Source: Alphaproteobacteria bacterium (lineage in GTDB: Bacteria > Pseudomonadota > Alphaproteobacteria > Rhizobiales > Rhizobiaceae). Taken from it: a DNA stretch of 64,000 nt. The stretch spans positions 1,302,001 to 1,366,000 of the forward strand of contig JAHJHT010000002.1 in assembly GCA_018823835.1 (NCBI GenBank), given 5' to 3'. A program made the position numbers and the translations under genes. Below are positions 1 through 8,874 of the stretch, piece after piece. Positions within the stretch are counted from its first letter, which is position 1, and every line of letters starts with the position of its first letter. The notes beneath the pieces were generated by a model that ran no database searches, was not told the DNA's origin, and saw only the letters and a program-made list of their open reading frames with translations.

Positions 1-29
1 GCGACCATCAGTTTCTTGACAATACTCAT
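1..29 (-). CDS. rhaS: Start of a CDS cut by the window edge, probably RhaS (rhamnose ABC binding protein)
   Basis: An ATG at 29-27 on the minus strand opens a frame reading M-S-I-V-K-K-L-M-V-A before the window ends. A strong ribosome site (AAGGGAGGAAT) lies just upstream at about 36-47. The basic residues followed by hydrophobic ones fit the start of a signal peptide. The gene follows the DeoR-type rhaR on the same strand, and in Rhizobium leguminosarum rhaR is followed by rhaS, the periplasmic rhamnose-binding protein of the transporter. The name therefore rests on context only; ten residues are too few to identify a family. Confidence 0.5.
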
Positions 30-84
30 TCTGTAATTCCTCCCTTGTGTTGCATTCCATCACCACCGCGGCCTGCGATTCTCC

Positions 85-891
85 TCACGCCTGCAGCGAA
101 GATTCTTCCTTGCCCGCCAGGCCGCGCGCCACGATGAGCGACACGCCGGCTGTCTCGAGCATCTTTGCCTCCCGGTCCTCGATACCATCGTCTGTAATGA
201 CGGTGGCGATCCGCGACAGGCCGCACAGGATCAGGCTGGAGCGCAGCCTGAACTTCGACGAGTCGACCAGGACCACCAGTTCGTCGGCCTGGTCGATCAG
301 CTTCTGCTCGGCCTGGATGAGCAGCGGATCGCCCTCCATCAGGCCGAGCGGTCCGAGGCCCTGCGCGCCCATGAACATGCGCCGTGCGTAGAAATTGCGC
401 GTCACGTCATTGTCGAAGGGCGACAGGATGATGTTCTGCTCGCGGTAGACCGTCCCGCCGGACACCATCACGGCATTCTTGGAGTGCTTGAGAAGGTGTT
501 CGGCGATCGGAAAGGAATTGGTGAAGATCGGCATCCGGCGCAGCGCCAGGAAATGCACCATCTGGAAGGTCGTGGTGCCGCCATTGATGATGATCGGCTC
601 GCCGTCCTTGCACAGTTCCACCGCCTCGCGCGCAATGGCGCGCTTCTGCGCGGCGTGCAGCGTCTCGTTGACGGAAAAGGGCCGGCCGGCAAGGCCGATG
701 AACTGGGGTGGCGAGATCGCCTCCGCGCCACCGCGCACCCGCCGCAGGCGCTTCTGGACGTGCAGCGCGGCGATATCGCGCCGGATCGTCGCCTCGGACG
801 ATTCCGTGAGATCGACCATCTCCTGCACCGTCACCACAGGCTTTTCCTGCACGGCGGACAGTATCAGACGATGGCGTTCTTTCTCGTGCAT
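85..891 (-). CDS. rhaR: DeoR-family repressor, probable rhamnose regulator RhaR
   Basis: A 268-residue protein of normal DeoR/GlpR length. The first 60 residues form the DeoR winged helix (TVQEMVDLTESSEATIRRDI) followed by a basic segment (RLRRVRGGAE). The rest matches the DeoR sensor domain, with an NGGTTTFQMVHFL phosphate-binding loop and a VVLVDSSKF segment near residue 210. Such proteins repress sugar operons and are released by a phosphorylated sugar. It is divergent from rhaD-rhaI and precedes the putative rhaS, the order described for rhaR in R. leguminosarum. The 190-bp gap to rhaD holds candidate operators. The family is certain; the rhamnose role follows from the neighbours. Confidence 0.88.
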   Translation of the reverse strand: MHEKERHRLILSAVQEKPVVTVQEMVDLTESSEATIRRDIAALHVQKRLRRVRGGAEAISPPQFIGLAGRPFSVNETLHAAQKRAIAREAVELCKDGEPIIINGGTTTFQMVHFLALRRMPIFTNSFPIAEHLLKHSKNAVMVSGGTVYREQNIILSPFDNDVTRNFYARRMFMGAQGLGPLGLMEGDPLLIQAEQKLIDQADELVVLVDSSKFRLRSSLILCGLSRIATVITDDGIEDREAKMLETAGVSLIVARGLAGKEESSLQA

Positions 892-934
892 GGTTCCTCC
901 CCTGCCTGGCCATCTAGACGTGCAAAAAGATCAG

Positions 935-1007
935 TGTCAATCATTTCCAGTCAGATATTTTCATTGTGCAGTGCGATATGATCGAAATTGATCGTTTGTG
1001 ATTGACA
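935..1007. promoter_or_regulatory. Candidate RhaR operator region between rhaR and rhaD
   Basis: TGTCAATCA at 935-943 and its exact complement TGATTGACA at 999-1007 make a 9-bp inverted repeat. Between them is an AT-rich stretch with the motif TGATCGAAATTGATCG. The region is flanked by two divergent operons and is markedly AT-richer than the genes. DeoR-family repressors commonly bind repeated sites in such divergent promoters. The binding itself is inferred. Confidence 0.45.
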
Positions 1008-1080
1008 AGCTTCCGGCCGCCATGTGAATTTGCGACCAATGGCCGGCGCCGCGACGCTGCCAAACGGGAGGTTTCAAGTC

Positions 1081-3183
1081 ATGCTCGACAAGCGCGCCGG
1101 CGCCCGCCTGGCCAATCTGTGGGACGACGCAAGAGCGTCCACGATGAGCGAGCCCGAACGCCTGGTCTATCGTTCGAACACGCTCGGCTCCGACAAGCGT
1201 GTCACCAATTACGGCGGCGGCAACACCTCCTCGAAGGTCTGGCAGGACGACCCGCTGACCGGCGAGAGTGTCGAGGTCCTGTGGGTCAAGGGCTCGGGCG
1301 GCGACAGCGCCTCGCTCAAGCTCGATGGCCTTGCGACGCTCTACATGGACAAGCTGCGCGCCCTCAAGAAGCTTTACCGCGGCGTCGAGCACGAGGATGA
1401 GATGGTCGGCTACCTGCCGCACTGTACCTTCGCCCTCAATCCACGCGCCGCCTCCATCGACACGCCGCTGCATGCCTATGTGCCGCACGCACATGTCGAT
1501 CACATGCATCCCGACGCGATCATTGCGGTGGCGGCAGCAAAGGATGGTCGCGCCATCACGAAGCAGATATTCGGCGACGCGATCGGCTGGCTGCCGTGGA
1601 AGCGGCCCGGCTTCGAACTCGGCCTGTGGCTGGAAAAGTTCTGCCTCGACAATCCCGAGGCGAGGGGCGTCATCCTCGAGAGCCACGGCCTTTTCACCTG
1701 GGGCGACACGCAGAAGGAATGCTACGAAAACACCATCGCCACGATCAACCAGGCGATGGACTGGTTCGAGAAGATCAGCGCCGGCAAGGCCATCTTCGGC
1801 GGTGCCGTCGTGCAGTCCCTCGATGCGCCGGCGCGCCGCGCCATTGCAGCGCGGCTGATGCCGAAAATCCGCGGGCTGATCTCGCAAGGCGGCGGAAAAC
1901 TCGGCCATTTCGACGATTCTCCTGCCGTGCTGGAATTCGTCAATGCGGCCGATCTCCGGCCGCTTGCGGCTCTCGGTACGTCATGCCCCGACCATTTCCT
2001 GCGCACCAAGATCCGGCCGCTGGTGATCGAGTTCGACCCGGCAAAGCCCGACGTCGAAGCGGTGATCGACAGGTTGCCGGCCGACATCGAGGCCTACCGC
2101 GCCGGCTACCAGGCCTACTACGACCGTTCCAAGGACGCCGACACCCCGAAGATCCGCGACCCGAATGCCGTCGTCTATCTGATGCCGGGCGTCGGCATGT
2201 TCACCTTCGCCGGTGACAAGGCAACGGCGCGCATCTCCGGCGAGTTCTACGTCAACGCCATCAACGTGATGCGCGGCGCCTCGAGCGTCTCGGACTATGT
2301 CGGCCTGCCGGAGCGCGAAGCCTTCGGCATCGAATACTGGCTGCTCGAAGACTTGAAACTGCAGCGCATGCCCAGGCCGAAATCATTGGCCGGCAAGGTC
2401 GCGCTGGTTACCGGCGGCGCCGGCGGCATCGGTCGCGCAACGGCGAAGCGCCTGCTCTCCGAAGGCGCCTGCGTGGTGCTGGCCGACATCGATGGCGCAG
2501 CGCTGGACAAGGCGACAGCCGAGCTTTCGGCCGCGCATGGTGGCGATTTCGTCCGGCAGGCCCTGATCGACGTCACCAGCGAGGATCAGGTAGCGGCGGG
2601 CTTTGCCGAAATGGCGGTCGAGTTCGGCGGAATCGACATTCTGGTTTCCAATGCCGGGCTCGCCTCTTCCGCGCCGATCGAGGACACCACCCTGGCGCTG
2701 TGGAACAGGAACATGGACATCCTGGCGACCGGCTATTTCCTGGTCAGCCGCGAAGCCTTCCGCCTGTTCCGTCAGCAGGACATCGGCGGCAACGTCGTCT
2801 TCGTCGCCTCCAAGAACGGCCTTGCCGCGTCGCCCAACGCGGCAGCCTACTGCACGGCCAAGGCCGCCGAGATTCACCTCGCCCGCTGCCTGGCGCTGGA
2901 AGGGGCGGAGGCCCAGATCCGCGTCAACGTCGTCAATCCGGACGCCGTGCTGCGCGGCTCGAAGATCTGGACGGGCGAGTGGAAGGAACAGCGCGCGGCG
3001 GCCTACAAGATGTCGACCGACGAGTTGGAAGAGCACTACCGCTCGCGCTCGATGCTCAAGCGCTCGGTCTTTCCCGAGGACATTGCCGAGGCGATCTATT
3101 TCTTCGCATCCGAAATGTCTGCAAAATCGACCGGCAACATACTCAACGTCGACGCGGGCAACGCGCAGAGCTTTACACGCTAG
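1081..3183 (+). CDS. rhaD: Bifunctional rhamnulose-1-phosphate aldolase / short-chain alcohol dehydrogenase RhaD
   Basis: This 700-residue fusion has a class II aldolase domain first and a short-chain dehydrogenase domain last. The aldolase part carries the zinc histidines in the segment around residues 138-145 (HAHVDHMHPD). The dehydrogenase part begins near residue 437 with the NAD-binding glycine motif TGGAGGIG and has a Y-x3-K pair (YCTAK) near residue 590. Family knowledge: rhizobial RhaD cleaves L-rhamnulose 1-phosphate to DHAP and L-lactaldehyde, and the fused dehydrogenase is thought to oxidise the lactaldehyde. ATG 1081 is chosen because GGGAGG lies 8-9 nt upstream; an in-frame extension to 1024 lacks a comparable site. 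It is first in rhaDI and divergent from rhaR. Confidence 0.93.
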   Translation: MLDKRAGARLANLWDDARASTMSEPERLVYRSNTLGSDKRVTNYGGGNTSSKVWQDDPLTGESVEVLWVKGSGGDSASLKLDGLATLYMDKLRALKKLYRGVEHEDEMVGYLPHCTFALNPRAASIDTPLHAYVPHAHVDHMHPDAIIAVAAAKDGRAITKQIFGDAIGWLPWKRPGFELGLWLEKFCLDNPEARGVILESHGLFTWGDTQKECYENTIATINQAMDWFEKISAGKAIFGGAVVQSLDAPARRAIAARLMPKIRGLISQGGGKLGHFDDSPAVLEFVNAADLRPLAALGTSCPDHFLRTKIRPLVIEFDPAKPDVEAVIDRLPADIEAYRAGYQAYYDRSKDADTPKIRDPNAVVYLMPGVGMFTFAGDKATARISGEFYVNAINVMRGASSVSDYVGLPEREAFGIEYWLLEDLKLQRMPRPKSLAGKVALVTGGAGGIGRATAKRLLSEGACVVLADIDGAALDKATAELSAAHGGDFVRQALIDVTSEDQVAAGFAEMAVEFGGIDILVSNAGLASSAPIEDTTLALWNRNMDILATGYFLVSREAFRLFRQQDIGGNVVFVASKNGLAASPNAAAYCTAKAAEIHLARCLALEGAEAQIRVNVVNPDAVLRGSKIWTGEWKEQRAAAYKMSTDELEEHYRSRSMLKRSVFPEDIAEAIYFFASEMSAKSTGNILNVDAGNAQSFTR

Positions 3184-3228
3184 CAGCCGTCCGGCTGCGA
3201 TCGGATGGAACCAGGGGAGGGGTTTGCA

Positions 3229-4521
3229 GTGACCGAAGAGATCGTCTCGGCCGATATGGTGGCGCGTGACAATGACGCGCGCGCCGCAACCCTGAAGCGC
3301 GACTACGAGGCGCTCGGCGAACAGCTCGACCGGCGCGGCATCGCCATCGATGCCATCCGCGACAAGGTGGCCGCGTTCCACGTCGCCATCCCGTCATGGG
3401 GCGTCGGCACGGGCGGCACACGCTTCGCGCGGTTCCCTGGCGCTGGCGAGCCGCGCGACATTTTCGACAAGATCGAGGACTGCGCCGTCATCCAGCAGCT
3501 GACGCGGGCGACGCCCAACGTCTCGCTGCACATCCCCTGGGACAAGGCGGACGCCAACCGGCTGAAGCAGGCGGCATCGCGCTTCGGCCTCGGCTTCGAC
3601 GCCATGAATTCCAACACTTTCGCCGACGCGAAAGACCAGGAACTGTCCTACAAGTTCGGCTCGCTGTCGCACGCCGACGCGGGCACCCGAAACCAGGCGA
3701 TCGAGCACAATCTGGAGTGCATCGAAATCGGCCGGACCATCGGTTCGAAGGCGCTGACCGTGTGGATCGGGGACGGCTCGAATTTCCCCGGTCAGGTCAA
3801 TTTCGCCAGGGCCTTCGAACGCTACCTCGACTCCATGCGCGCCATCTATGCCGGACTGCCGGAGGACTGGAAGCTGTTCTCCGAGCACAAGATGTACGAG
3901 CCGGCCTTCTATTCCACCGTCGTGCAGGACTGGGGCACCAACTACATCATCGCGCGCGAGCTCGGCCCGAAGGCCTACTGCCTTGTCGACCTTGGCCATC
4001 ATGCGCCAAACGTCAACATCGAGATGATCGTGTCGCGGCTGATCCAGTTCAGGAAGCTCGGTGGCTTCCATTTCAACGATTCCAAATATGGCGACGACGA
4101 TCTCGATGCCGGGTCCATCGATCCCTACCGGCTTTTCCTGGTGTTCAACGAACTGGTCGACGCGGAACTCAACCAAGTCGAGGGGTTCGAGCCGGCCCAC
4201 ATGCTAGACCAGAGCCACAATGTCACCGACCCCATCGAGAGCCTGATGCTGTCAGCCGTCGAGGTGCAGCGCGCCTATGCCTCCGCGCTGCTTGTCGACC
4301 GCAAGGCGCTGGAGGGTTTCCAGGAGGCAAACGATGCGCTGATGGCGACCCAGACGCTGAAGGTGGCCTTCCGCACAGACGTGGATCCGATCCTCGCCAT
4401 GGCCCGGCTGCAATCCGGGGGCGCCATCGACCCTGTCGCCGCGTATCGCGCCAGCGGTTACCGGGCGAAGGTTGCCTCAGAGCGTCCGGCGGTAGCCGCC
4501 GGCAGCGGCGGTATCGTTTAA
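3229..4521 (+). CDS. rhaI: L-rhamnose isomerase, rhizobial type RhaI
   Basis: A 430-residue xylose-isomerase-like TIM barrel, the size of the RhaI of R. leguminosarum. It would convert L-rhamnose to L-rhamnulose in the cytoplasm, before the kinase step and RhaD. Metal-ligand-type segments are visible (FSEHKMYEPAFYST, VDLGHHAPNVN, GGFHFNDSKYGDDDLD). GTG 3229 is preferred: AGGGGAGGGG ends 7 nt before it, whereas the in-frame ATG at 3205 has no ribosome site and would place that purine run inside the gene. The gap to rhaD is only 45 bp, so the two are one operon. Confidence 0.92.
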   Translation: MTEEIVSADMVARDNDARAATLKRDYEALGEQLDRRGIAIDAIRDKVAAFHVAIPSWGVGTGGTRFARFPGAGEPRDIFDKIEDCAVIQQLTRATPNVSLHIPWDKADANRLKQAASRFGLGFDAMNSNTFADAKDQELSYKFGSLSHADAGTRNQAIEHNLECIEIGRTIGSKALTVWIGDGSNFPGQVNFARAFERYLDSMRAIYAGLPEDWKLFSEHKMYEPAFYSTVVQDWGTNYIIARELGPKAYCLVDLGHHAPNVNIEMIVSRLIQFRKLGGFHFNDSKYGDDDLDAGSIDPYRLFLVFNELVDAELNQVEGFEPAHMLDQSHNVTDPIESLMLSAVEVQRAYASALLVDRKALEGFQEANDALMATQTLKVAFRTDVDPILAMARLQSGGAIDPVAAYRASGYRAKVASERPAVAAGSGGIV

Positions 4522-4946
4522 GCACGGCGCCTTCGCGCATCCGCCCGTGGCATCTATTCACTGATCGGGTTCTTGACGCGCGGTGCCTGTCTTGCCCTGA
4601 AAATCGGCAGGATTGTCGGTCAGTTCGTGGCCGGAAAATGCTCGCTCGACGATATTCCGCTGGAGATCGTCGAGGACACCCGCAGCATATCGATGCATGG
4701 CTTCAAGAGCCGACAAGGCAAACTTTGTCTGAAGGGGTGCCGGAAGCGGTAGGTCCGCTTTTGGCGGCAGCCGATCCATAACGGCCAATAGGCTTGTGCT
4801 CGATGGCGGCATTCACCAACTAGAGCAAGATGGCGTGCCCGATTAGCGGACCATCCCCGTTAATTTCGCAGACGCCTTTTTCCTTGATCTAAGGCCAGGA
4901 GCCACGACCGCCCTCTAGGCTCGACGATGTGGCTCGACGGTGACCA
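4522..4946. other. Intergenic stretch of about 425 bp, no recognised gene
   Basis: This lies between the ends of two converging operons (rhaI on plus, the SDR on minus). An 84-codon frame on the minus strand (4558-4812) and a shorter one on plus resemble no family I know and lack a convincing ribosome site. A weak inverted repeat GAGCCAC...GTGGCTC is present at about 4900-4936. It may be decayed DNA or a terminator region. Confidence 0.4.
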
Positions 4947-5702
4947 TCAGTAAGTAGCCCGGCCGCCGCTGAGGTCGAACGTGAACCCGGTGGTGAAGCT
5001 ACATGCCGGGGAAACGATCCAGGCAATCATCTCTGCAGCTTCATCCAGTTCGCCGCAGCGCTTCATTGGAATCTTGTCAGTCATATAGTTGACCTGTGCT
5101 TCGGGCAGGGCGGCCACCATCGGTGTGCGGATAACGGCCGGGGCGAGCGCATTCACCGTGATTCCCGTCTCGGCATAATCCTTGCCCATCGATTTAACCA
5201 TTCCGATCACACCAGCCTTGGTGGCTGAATATGCGACCATGCCGGCATTGCCCTCCTTGCCGGCAATGGAGGCAATGTGAAGGATACGGCCAAACTTGTT
5301 CTCGAGCATGTGTGGGAGAACGGCTTGCGAGACAAGAAGAGTGCCCATCATGTTGATACGGTAGACCAGATCGAAGTCCACAGGATCGACTTCGTGTGTC
5401 TTCAGATTGGTCTTGCCGGTCACGCCCGCGCAGTTGACCAGACCATGGAGTTGGCCGCACTCGTCTAGTGCCTTTTGCCAGACGGTCTTCGCGGCGACCG
5501 GGTCGGTGACATCCAGGGCGTAGGCGGACGCCCTGCCGCCCGCCGCGATGATCTCGTCACGTGTTTTCTGCGCACCAGCGCTATCGCGATCAAGGCAGAT
5601 TATGGACGCGCCGCGAGCGGCCATCAGTCCGGCCGCTGCTTGGCCGATACCGCTCGCTGCGCCGACAACCGCAATTGCGTATGGGTCTGGAAAATTGGTC
5701 AA
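4947..5702 (-). CDS. Short-chain dehydrogenase/reductase (SDR), substrate unknown
   Basis: A classical SDR of 251 residues. It shows the cofactor motif VGAASGIG near the N terminus, an NCAG motif, the catalytic serine in IASIAGKEG, and the Y-x3-K pair in YSATKAG. TTG 5702 is proposed as start: GGAG sits 6 nt upstream and the reading begins just before the first beta strand; an ATG start would add about 47 residues overlapping the lactonase gene. It is the last gene of the minus-strand operon that starts at 15,504. The context suggests oxidation of a sugar, aldonate or deoxy-keto acid, but nothing fixes the substrate. Confidence 0.82.
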   Translation of the reverse strand: MTNFPDPYAIAVVGAASGIGQAAAGLMAARGASIICLDRDSAGAQKTRDEIIAAGGRASAYALDVTDPVAAKTVWQKALDECGQLHGLVNCAGVTGKTNLKTHEVDPVDFDLVYRINMMGTLLVSQAVLPHMLENKFGRILHIASIAGKEGNAGMVAYSATKAGVIGMVKSMGKDYAETGITVNALAPAVIRTPMVAALPEAQVNYMTDKIPMKRCGELDEAAEMIAWIVSPACSFTTGFTFDLSGGRATY

Positions 5703-5757
5703 GGGAATCTCCAACGTCTTGCCTGGCAAGTCCGCGATGCACGGCTGATTTTCTATC

Positions 5758-7728
5758 TTAGCGTCTTGGCGTGTCGATTTCGATCCTGGCGACCGCGTAA
5801 GCGCCGAGTTCGACCCGACCGGACGCGAGGTCGATCCGCGCATTGTCGAGATAGTCCGGCGACGTCGTCAGTTCCGCAAAGCCTCTCTCATCCAATTGTG
5901 CAATTCGGGCGCCGGTAGTGCCGACTGAAGGGATAACCGCGGTGACAGCGTTTGAGGTCAAGTTGGCCAGCCAAAGCTGCGTCTTCTTGTTCAGAGAAAA
6001 CGCTAGTGCGGCGAGTTTTCCCTGTTGCGACAGAGTGGTCGAGAAGTGGGGTTTGCCGGCGGCTTGAGCGAGCCCGGCCAGTACATGAAACGATGGGTAA
6101 ACGGCAGGCCGATCGAGATCGTCGAAGTAGGGTTGTTCGAAATCCGTGCGACGGTAGATGTGCCCGAACGGTCCGGTGGTCGACCCGAGCGCGACCATGT
6201 CCACCTTTCCCCTCGCACAGGCCGCCATGTAGGCAAGCGACCAGGCGGCGTTGAACAGCCCGCGCTGGCGTGGGTCTATCCTGCTCAGGCACACGCGGCC
6301 ATTGTGCGGATTGGGCGTGGTAGCCTTTCCGTACGGGTTCTCCCGGCATCCGAGCTGGCTCGGGCCGATGCGGTACGAGATGGCATCGCCCATGAACGAG
6401 CGGGTCGAGATGATCTGGTATGGCAACGCCTCGATCGTCTCCATGACCGACTGGTCGTCTGCCGCGTGCACGTTCGGACAGGTGGTGTGGGTGACGTAGT
6501 CGAGCGGTGCTGCCGGCGGTCGCTTGCGGTTGAGTTCGGTGAAATAGGCCGCCATTCCACCGCCGATCGCGGCATGCGGAAATGCCTTGCGCGCTGCGGC
6601 GAAGGTTTCCTCGAATGTGGGCATCTCCGGCCACGGCACGCCGGGTTGGACAGAAACCATGTCCTGGGCCGGAAACGCGGCGACGGCCGAGGGTTCGAGG
6701 CCAGCGGCTCTGGCCGCCCGGGCGACCGAAGCCAGTTCCGAATCCGGATCCAGACTGCCGAGCGTGATGATCTCGAGCGCCACCTCGGCACCGGTCAACT
6801 GCGAGAGCGAGCGGAAATTTTTCATCTCCGCAAGCCCGTGCCCCTGGCGCAGATCGACCTCGCAGACGAGCCATTGGGGAGACAACAGTTCGACCAGCGC
6901 GCCTCTTTCCAGCGAATGGCCGGCTTCCTCGGCAGGGATGCCGATGCCGACGGCGGGCAGGACGCCCACCTCCTCGCCGATGGTGACGGTGACCGGCCGT
7001 CTGCCGTCCGAAGCGGCAGCCGACGGTGGCTTTCCCGATATCGTCAGGCTGACCTTCTGCGCGACGGGCTCGCCCTTCGGCAGCACATAGGGCCACGGCT
7101 GCGTCAGCGGGCGCACATAGGTCTTGTAGGAGGCGTCCGACCAGTTGCGTTGGTCTTCCATCTCGAACGTGTCACCCTCCATGGTGCAGGTTGCCCAGCT
7201 TCCCGGAGCGAACTCGTGCGACAGGGCACGCAGATCCTTGAAAGGGCACATCGGATTGATGATTTCCGGAAACGTCGAAAGGGTCTCGCTTCCATCGACC
7301 TTGAGAATTTTCACCGGCTGGCCGGCAACGCCGTCGAGTGGGTGCAGGACGATGAAGCCGGTGCGGTTGGTCAGCACGTCCGTCTGCGGCGTGGCGACGG
7401 CCTCGAAGGTCAGCGCACCGTCGCTCCCGCCCGTTATGGTGGCGTCATAGACGAGGCTTCGCTTCGCGTCCGCGCATGTTGCCCGATAGCTGACGGAGAA
7501 CCCGTCCTCGGATTCGTCGATCTTCAGATTTTCAAGTCTCGCGGCGAATGTACCCCAATTCTCGTCGCGCACCAGGAATGCGATGGCCCGGAGCACCTCG
7601 ATGCCGCCATAGCGCACGTAGCGCAGAGCGCCATTGTCGAATTCGACGGAGAGCTGCCCGGCCGTCAGGGTCCGCATCGGCGGATCTGCGGAATCGGTCC
7701 CGCAAAGTGCAATCGCGCGTGAGAGCAT
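5758..7728 (-). CDS. apnL: ApnL-family lactonase (probable D-apionolactonase)
   Basis: A 656-residue protein with a beta-rich N-terminal part, a central TIM-barrel-like part and a C-terminal beta domain. Marker segments are TNRTGFIVLHPLDG, MEGDTFEMEDQRNWSDASYK and the late YRRTDFEQPYFDD. This layout and these motifs match the D-apionate lactonase family, which opens D-apionolactone made by apiose dehydrogenase. ATG 7728 follows an AGGGGGAAAG site. It sits 9 bp after the CUT1 ATPase gene, in a different operon from the other apiose genes, but both operons share the operator. It could act on apionolactone or on a related branched lactone; I rank the first higher because the window has no other lactonase. 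Confidence 0.72.
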   Translation of the reverse strand: MLSRAIALCGTDSADPPMRTLTAGQLSVEFDNGALRYVRYGGIEVLRAIAFLVRDENWGTFAARLENLKIDESEDGFSVSYRATCADAKRSLVYDATITGGSDGALTFEAVATPQTDVLTNRTGFIVLHPLDGVAGQPVKILKVDGSETLSTFPEIINPMCPFKDLRALSHEFAPGSWATCTMEGDTFEMEDQRNWSDASYKTYVRPLTQPWPYVLPKGEPVAQKVSLTISGKPPSAAASDGRRPVTVTIGEEVGVLPAVGIGIPAEEAGHSLERGALVELLSPQWLVCEVDLRQGHGLAEMKNFRSLSQLTGAEVALEIITLGSLDPDSELASVARAARAAGLEPSAVAAFPAQDMVSVQPGVPWPEMPTFEETFAAARKAFPHAAIGGGMAAYFTELNRKRPPAAPLDYVTHTTCPNVHAADDQSVMETIEALPYQIISTRSFMGDAISYRIGPSQLGCRENPYGKATTPNPHNGRVCLSRIDPRQRGLFNAAWSLAYMAACARGKVDMVALGSTTGPFGHIYRRTDFEQPYFDDLDRPAVYPSFHVLAGLAQAAGKPHFSTTLSQQGKLAALAFSLNKKTQLWLANLTSNAVTAVIPSVGTTGARIAQLDERGFAELTTSPDYLDNARIDLASGRVELGAYAVARIEIDTPRR

Positions 7729-7738
7729 GGCTTTCCCC

Positions 7739-8833
7739 CTAGAGCGCGCGCTGCGTGTCCGCATCGAAGATCGAGGCGCGCATCATGTTGATGTCGATCG
7801 GCATCTGCTGGCCAGCCCGGCTCACGTCGTGGGCCTGGAGTTCAGCGTTCACCGGCTCACCGGCCAGTCTAAACGTCGCATAGGTCCGCGAGCCCGTCGG
7901 CTGGATAAGCTCGATCCTGGCTTCGTGACGGTAGACGCCCTCGGCCGGTTGTTCCCCCTGCGCGCGGGTCAAGTGTTCCGGCCTCAGGCCCAGCAGTACC
8001 GACATGCCGTCATGGGCGCCGTTCAAGGTCCGTCCAGCCGGAACAGGCAGCATCACCTCGCCGACCCGGACACCGTGGGTCGGGCCTTCAAGCACCAGCT
8101 TGCCCGGCAGGAAACTCATGCGCGGCGAGCCCAGAAAGCCGGCGACAAAGGTCGTGGCCGGTCGCTCGAATAGTTCGAGCGGCGCCCCTTGCTGCTCGAT
8201 CAGCCCGTCGCGCATGAGCACGATGCGGTCGGCCAGCGTCATCGCCTCGATCTGGTCATGCGTCACGTAGATCATCGTGGTGGCGATTTCCTGGTGCAGC
8301 CGCTTGATCTCGCCGCGCATCTCGTCGCGCAGCTGGGCGTCCAGGTTGGAGAGCGGTTCGTCGAACAGGAACACTTTCGGGTTGCGCACTATGGCGCGGC
8401 CGATCGCGACGCGCTGGCGCTGGCCGCCAGAAAGCTGGCGCGGAAAGCGGCCAAGCAGCGACGTGATGCCGAGCATGGTCGCCGCCTCCGATACGCGGGC
8501 CTCGATGTCGGCCTTCGGCATCTTGCGGGCCCTGAGACCGAAGCCGATGTTGTTGGCCACGGTCATGTGCGGGTACAGCGCATAGTCCTGGAACACCATG
8601 GCGACGTCGCGATCGCGCGGGCGATAATCGTTGACCACCTCGCCGCCGATCTCGATCGTGCCGCTGGACGCTTCTTCAAGCCCGGCGATCGTGCGCAGCA
8701 GCGTACTCTTGCCGCAGCCGGACGGCCCGACCAGCACGGCAAACTCGCCGTCGCTGATCTCGAGGTCGATGCCCCTGACGGCGTGGAAGGCGCCATAGCG
8801 CTTGTGTAAACCGGTGATCTTGACGTCCGACAT
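7739..8833 (-). CDS. CUT1 sugar ABC transporter ATPase (MalK/UgpC type)
   Basis: A 364-residue ATPase with the full ABC set: Walker A GPSGCGKST near residue 40, Q-loop FQDYALYPH, signature LSGGQRQRVAIGRA, Walker B VFLFDEP and switch THDQIEAM. The roughly 120 C-terminal residues form the TOBE/OB regulatory domain of MalK-like proteins (LGLRPEHL). It energises import by the two permeases just upstream. ATG 8833 is chosen; an in-frame TTG at 8839 is possible. Confidence 0.92.
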   Translation of the reverse strand: MSDVKITGLHKRYGAFHAVRGIDLEISDGEFAVLVGPSGCGKSTLLRTIAGLEEASSGTIEIGGEVVNDYRPRDRDVAMVFQDYALYPHMTVANNIGFGLRARKMPKADIEARVSEAATMLGITSLLGRFPRQLSGGQRQRVAIGRAIVRNPKVFLFDEPLSNLDAQLRDEMRGEIKRLHQEIATTMIYVTHDQIEAMTLADRIVLMRDGLIEQQGAPLELFERPATTFVAGFLGSPRMSFLPGKLVLEGPTHGVRVGEVMLPVPAGRTLNGAHDGMSVLLGLRPEHLTRAQGEQPAEGVYRHEARIELIQPTGSRTYATFRLAGEPVNAELQAHDVSRAGQQMPIDINMMRASIFDADTQRAL

Positions 8834-8874
8834 GTTCAATCATTCCCAAAAAGGCGGGGTGGATGCGGCACTTC

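Noticed and set aside
4558..4812. 84-codon minus-strand frame between rhaI and the SDR
   Set aside because: No ribosome site, no family resemblance, and it lies in the gap of converging operons.
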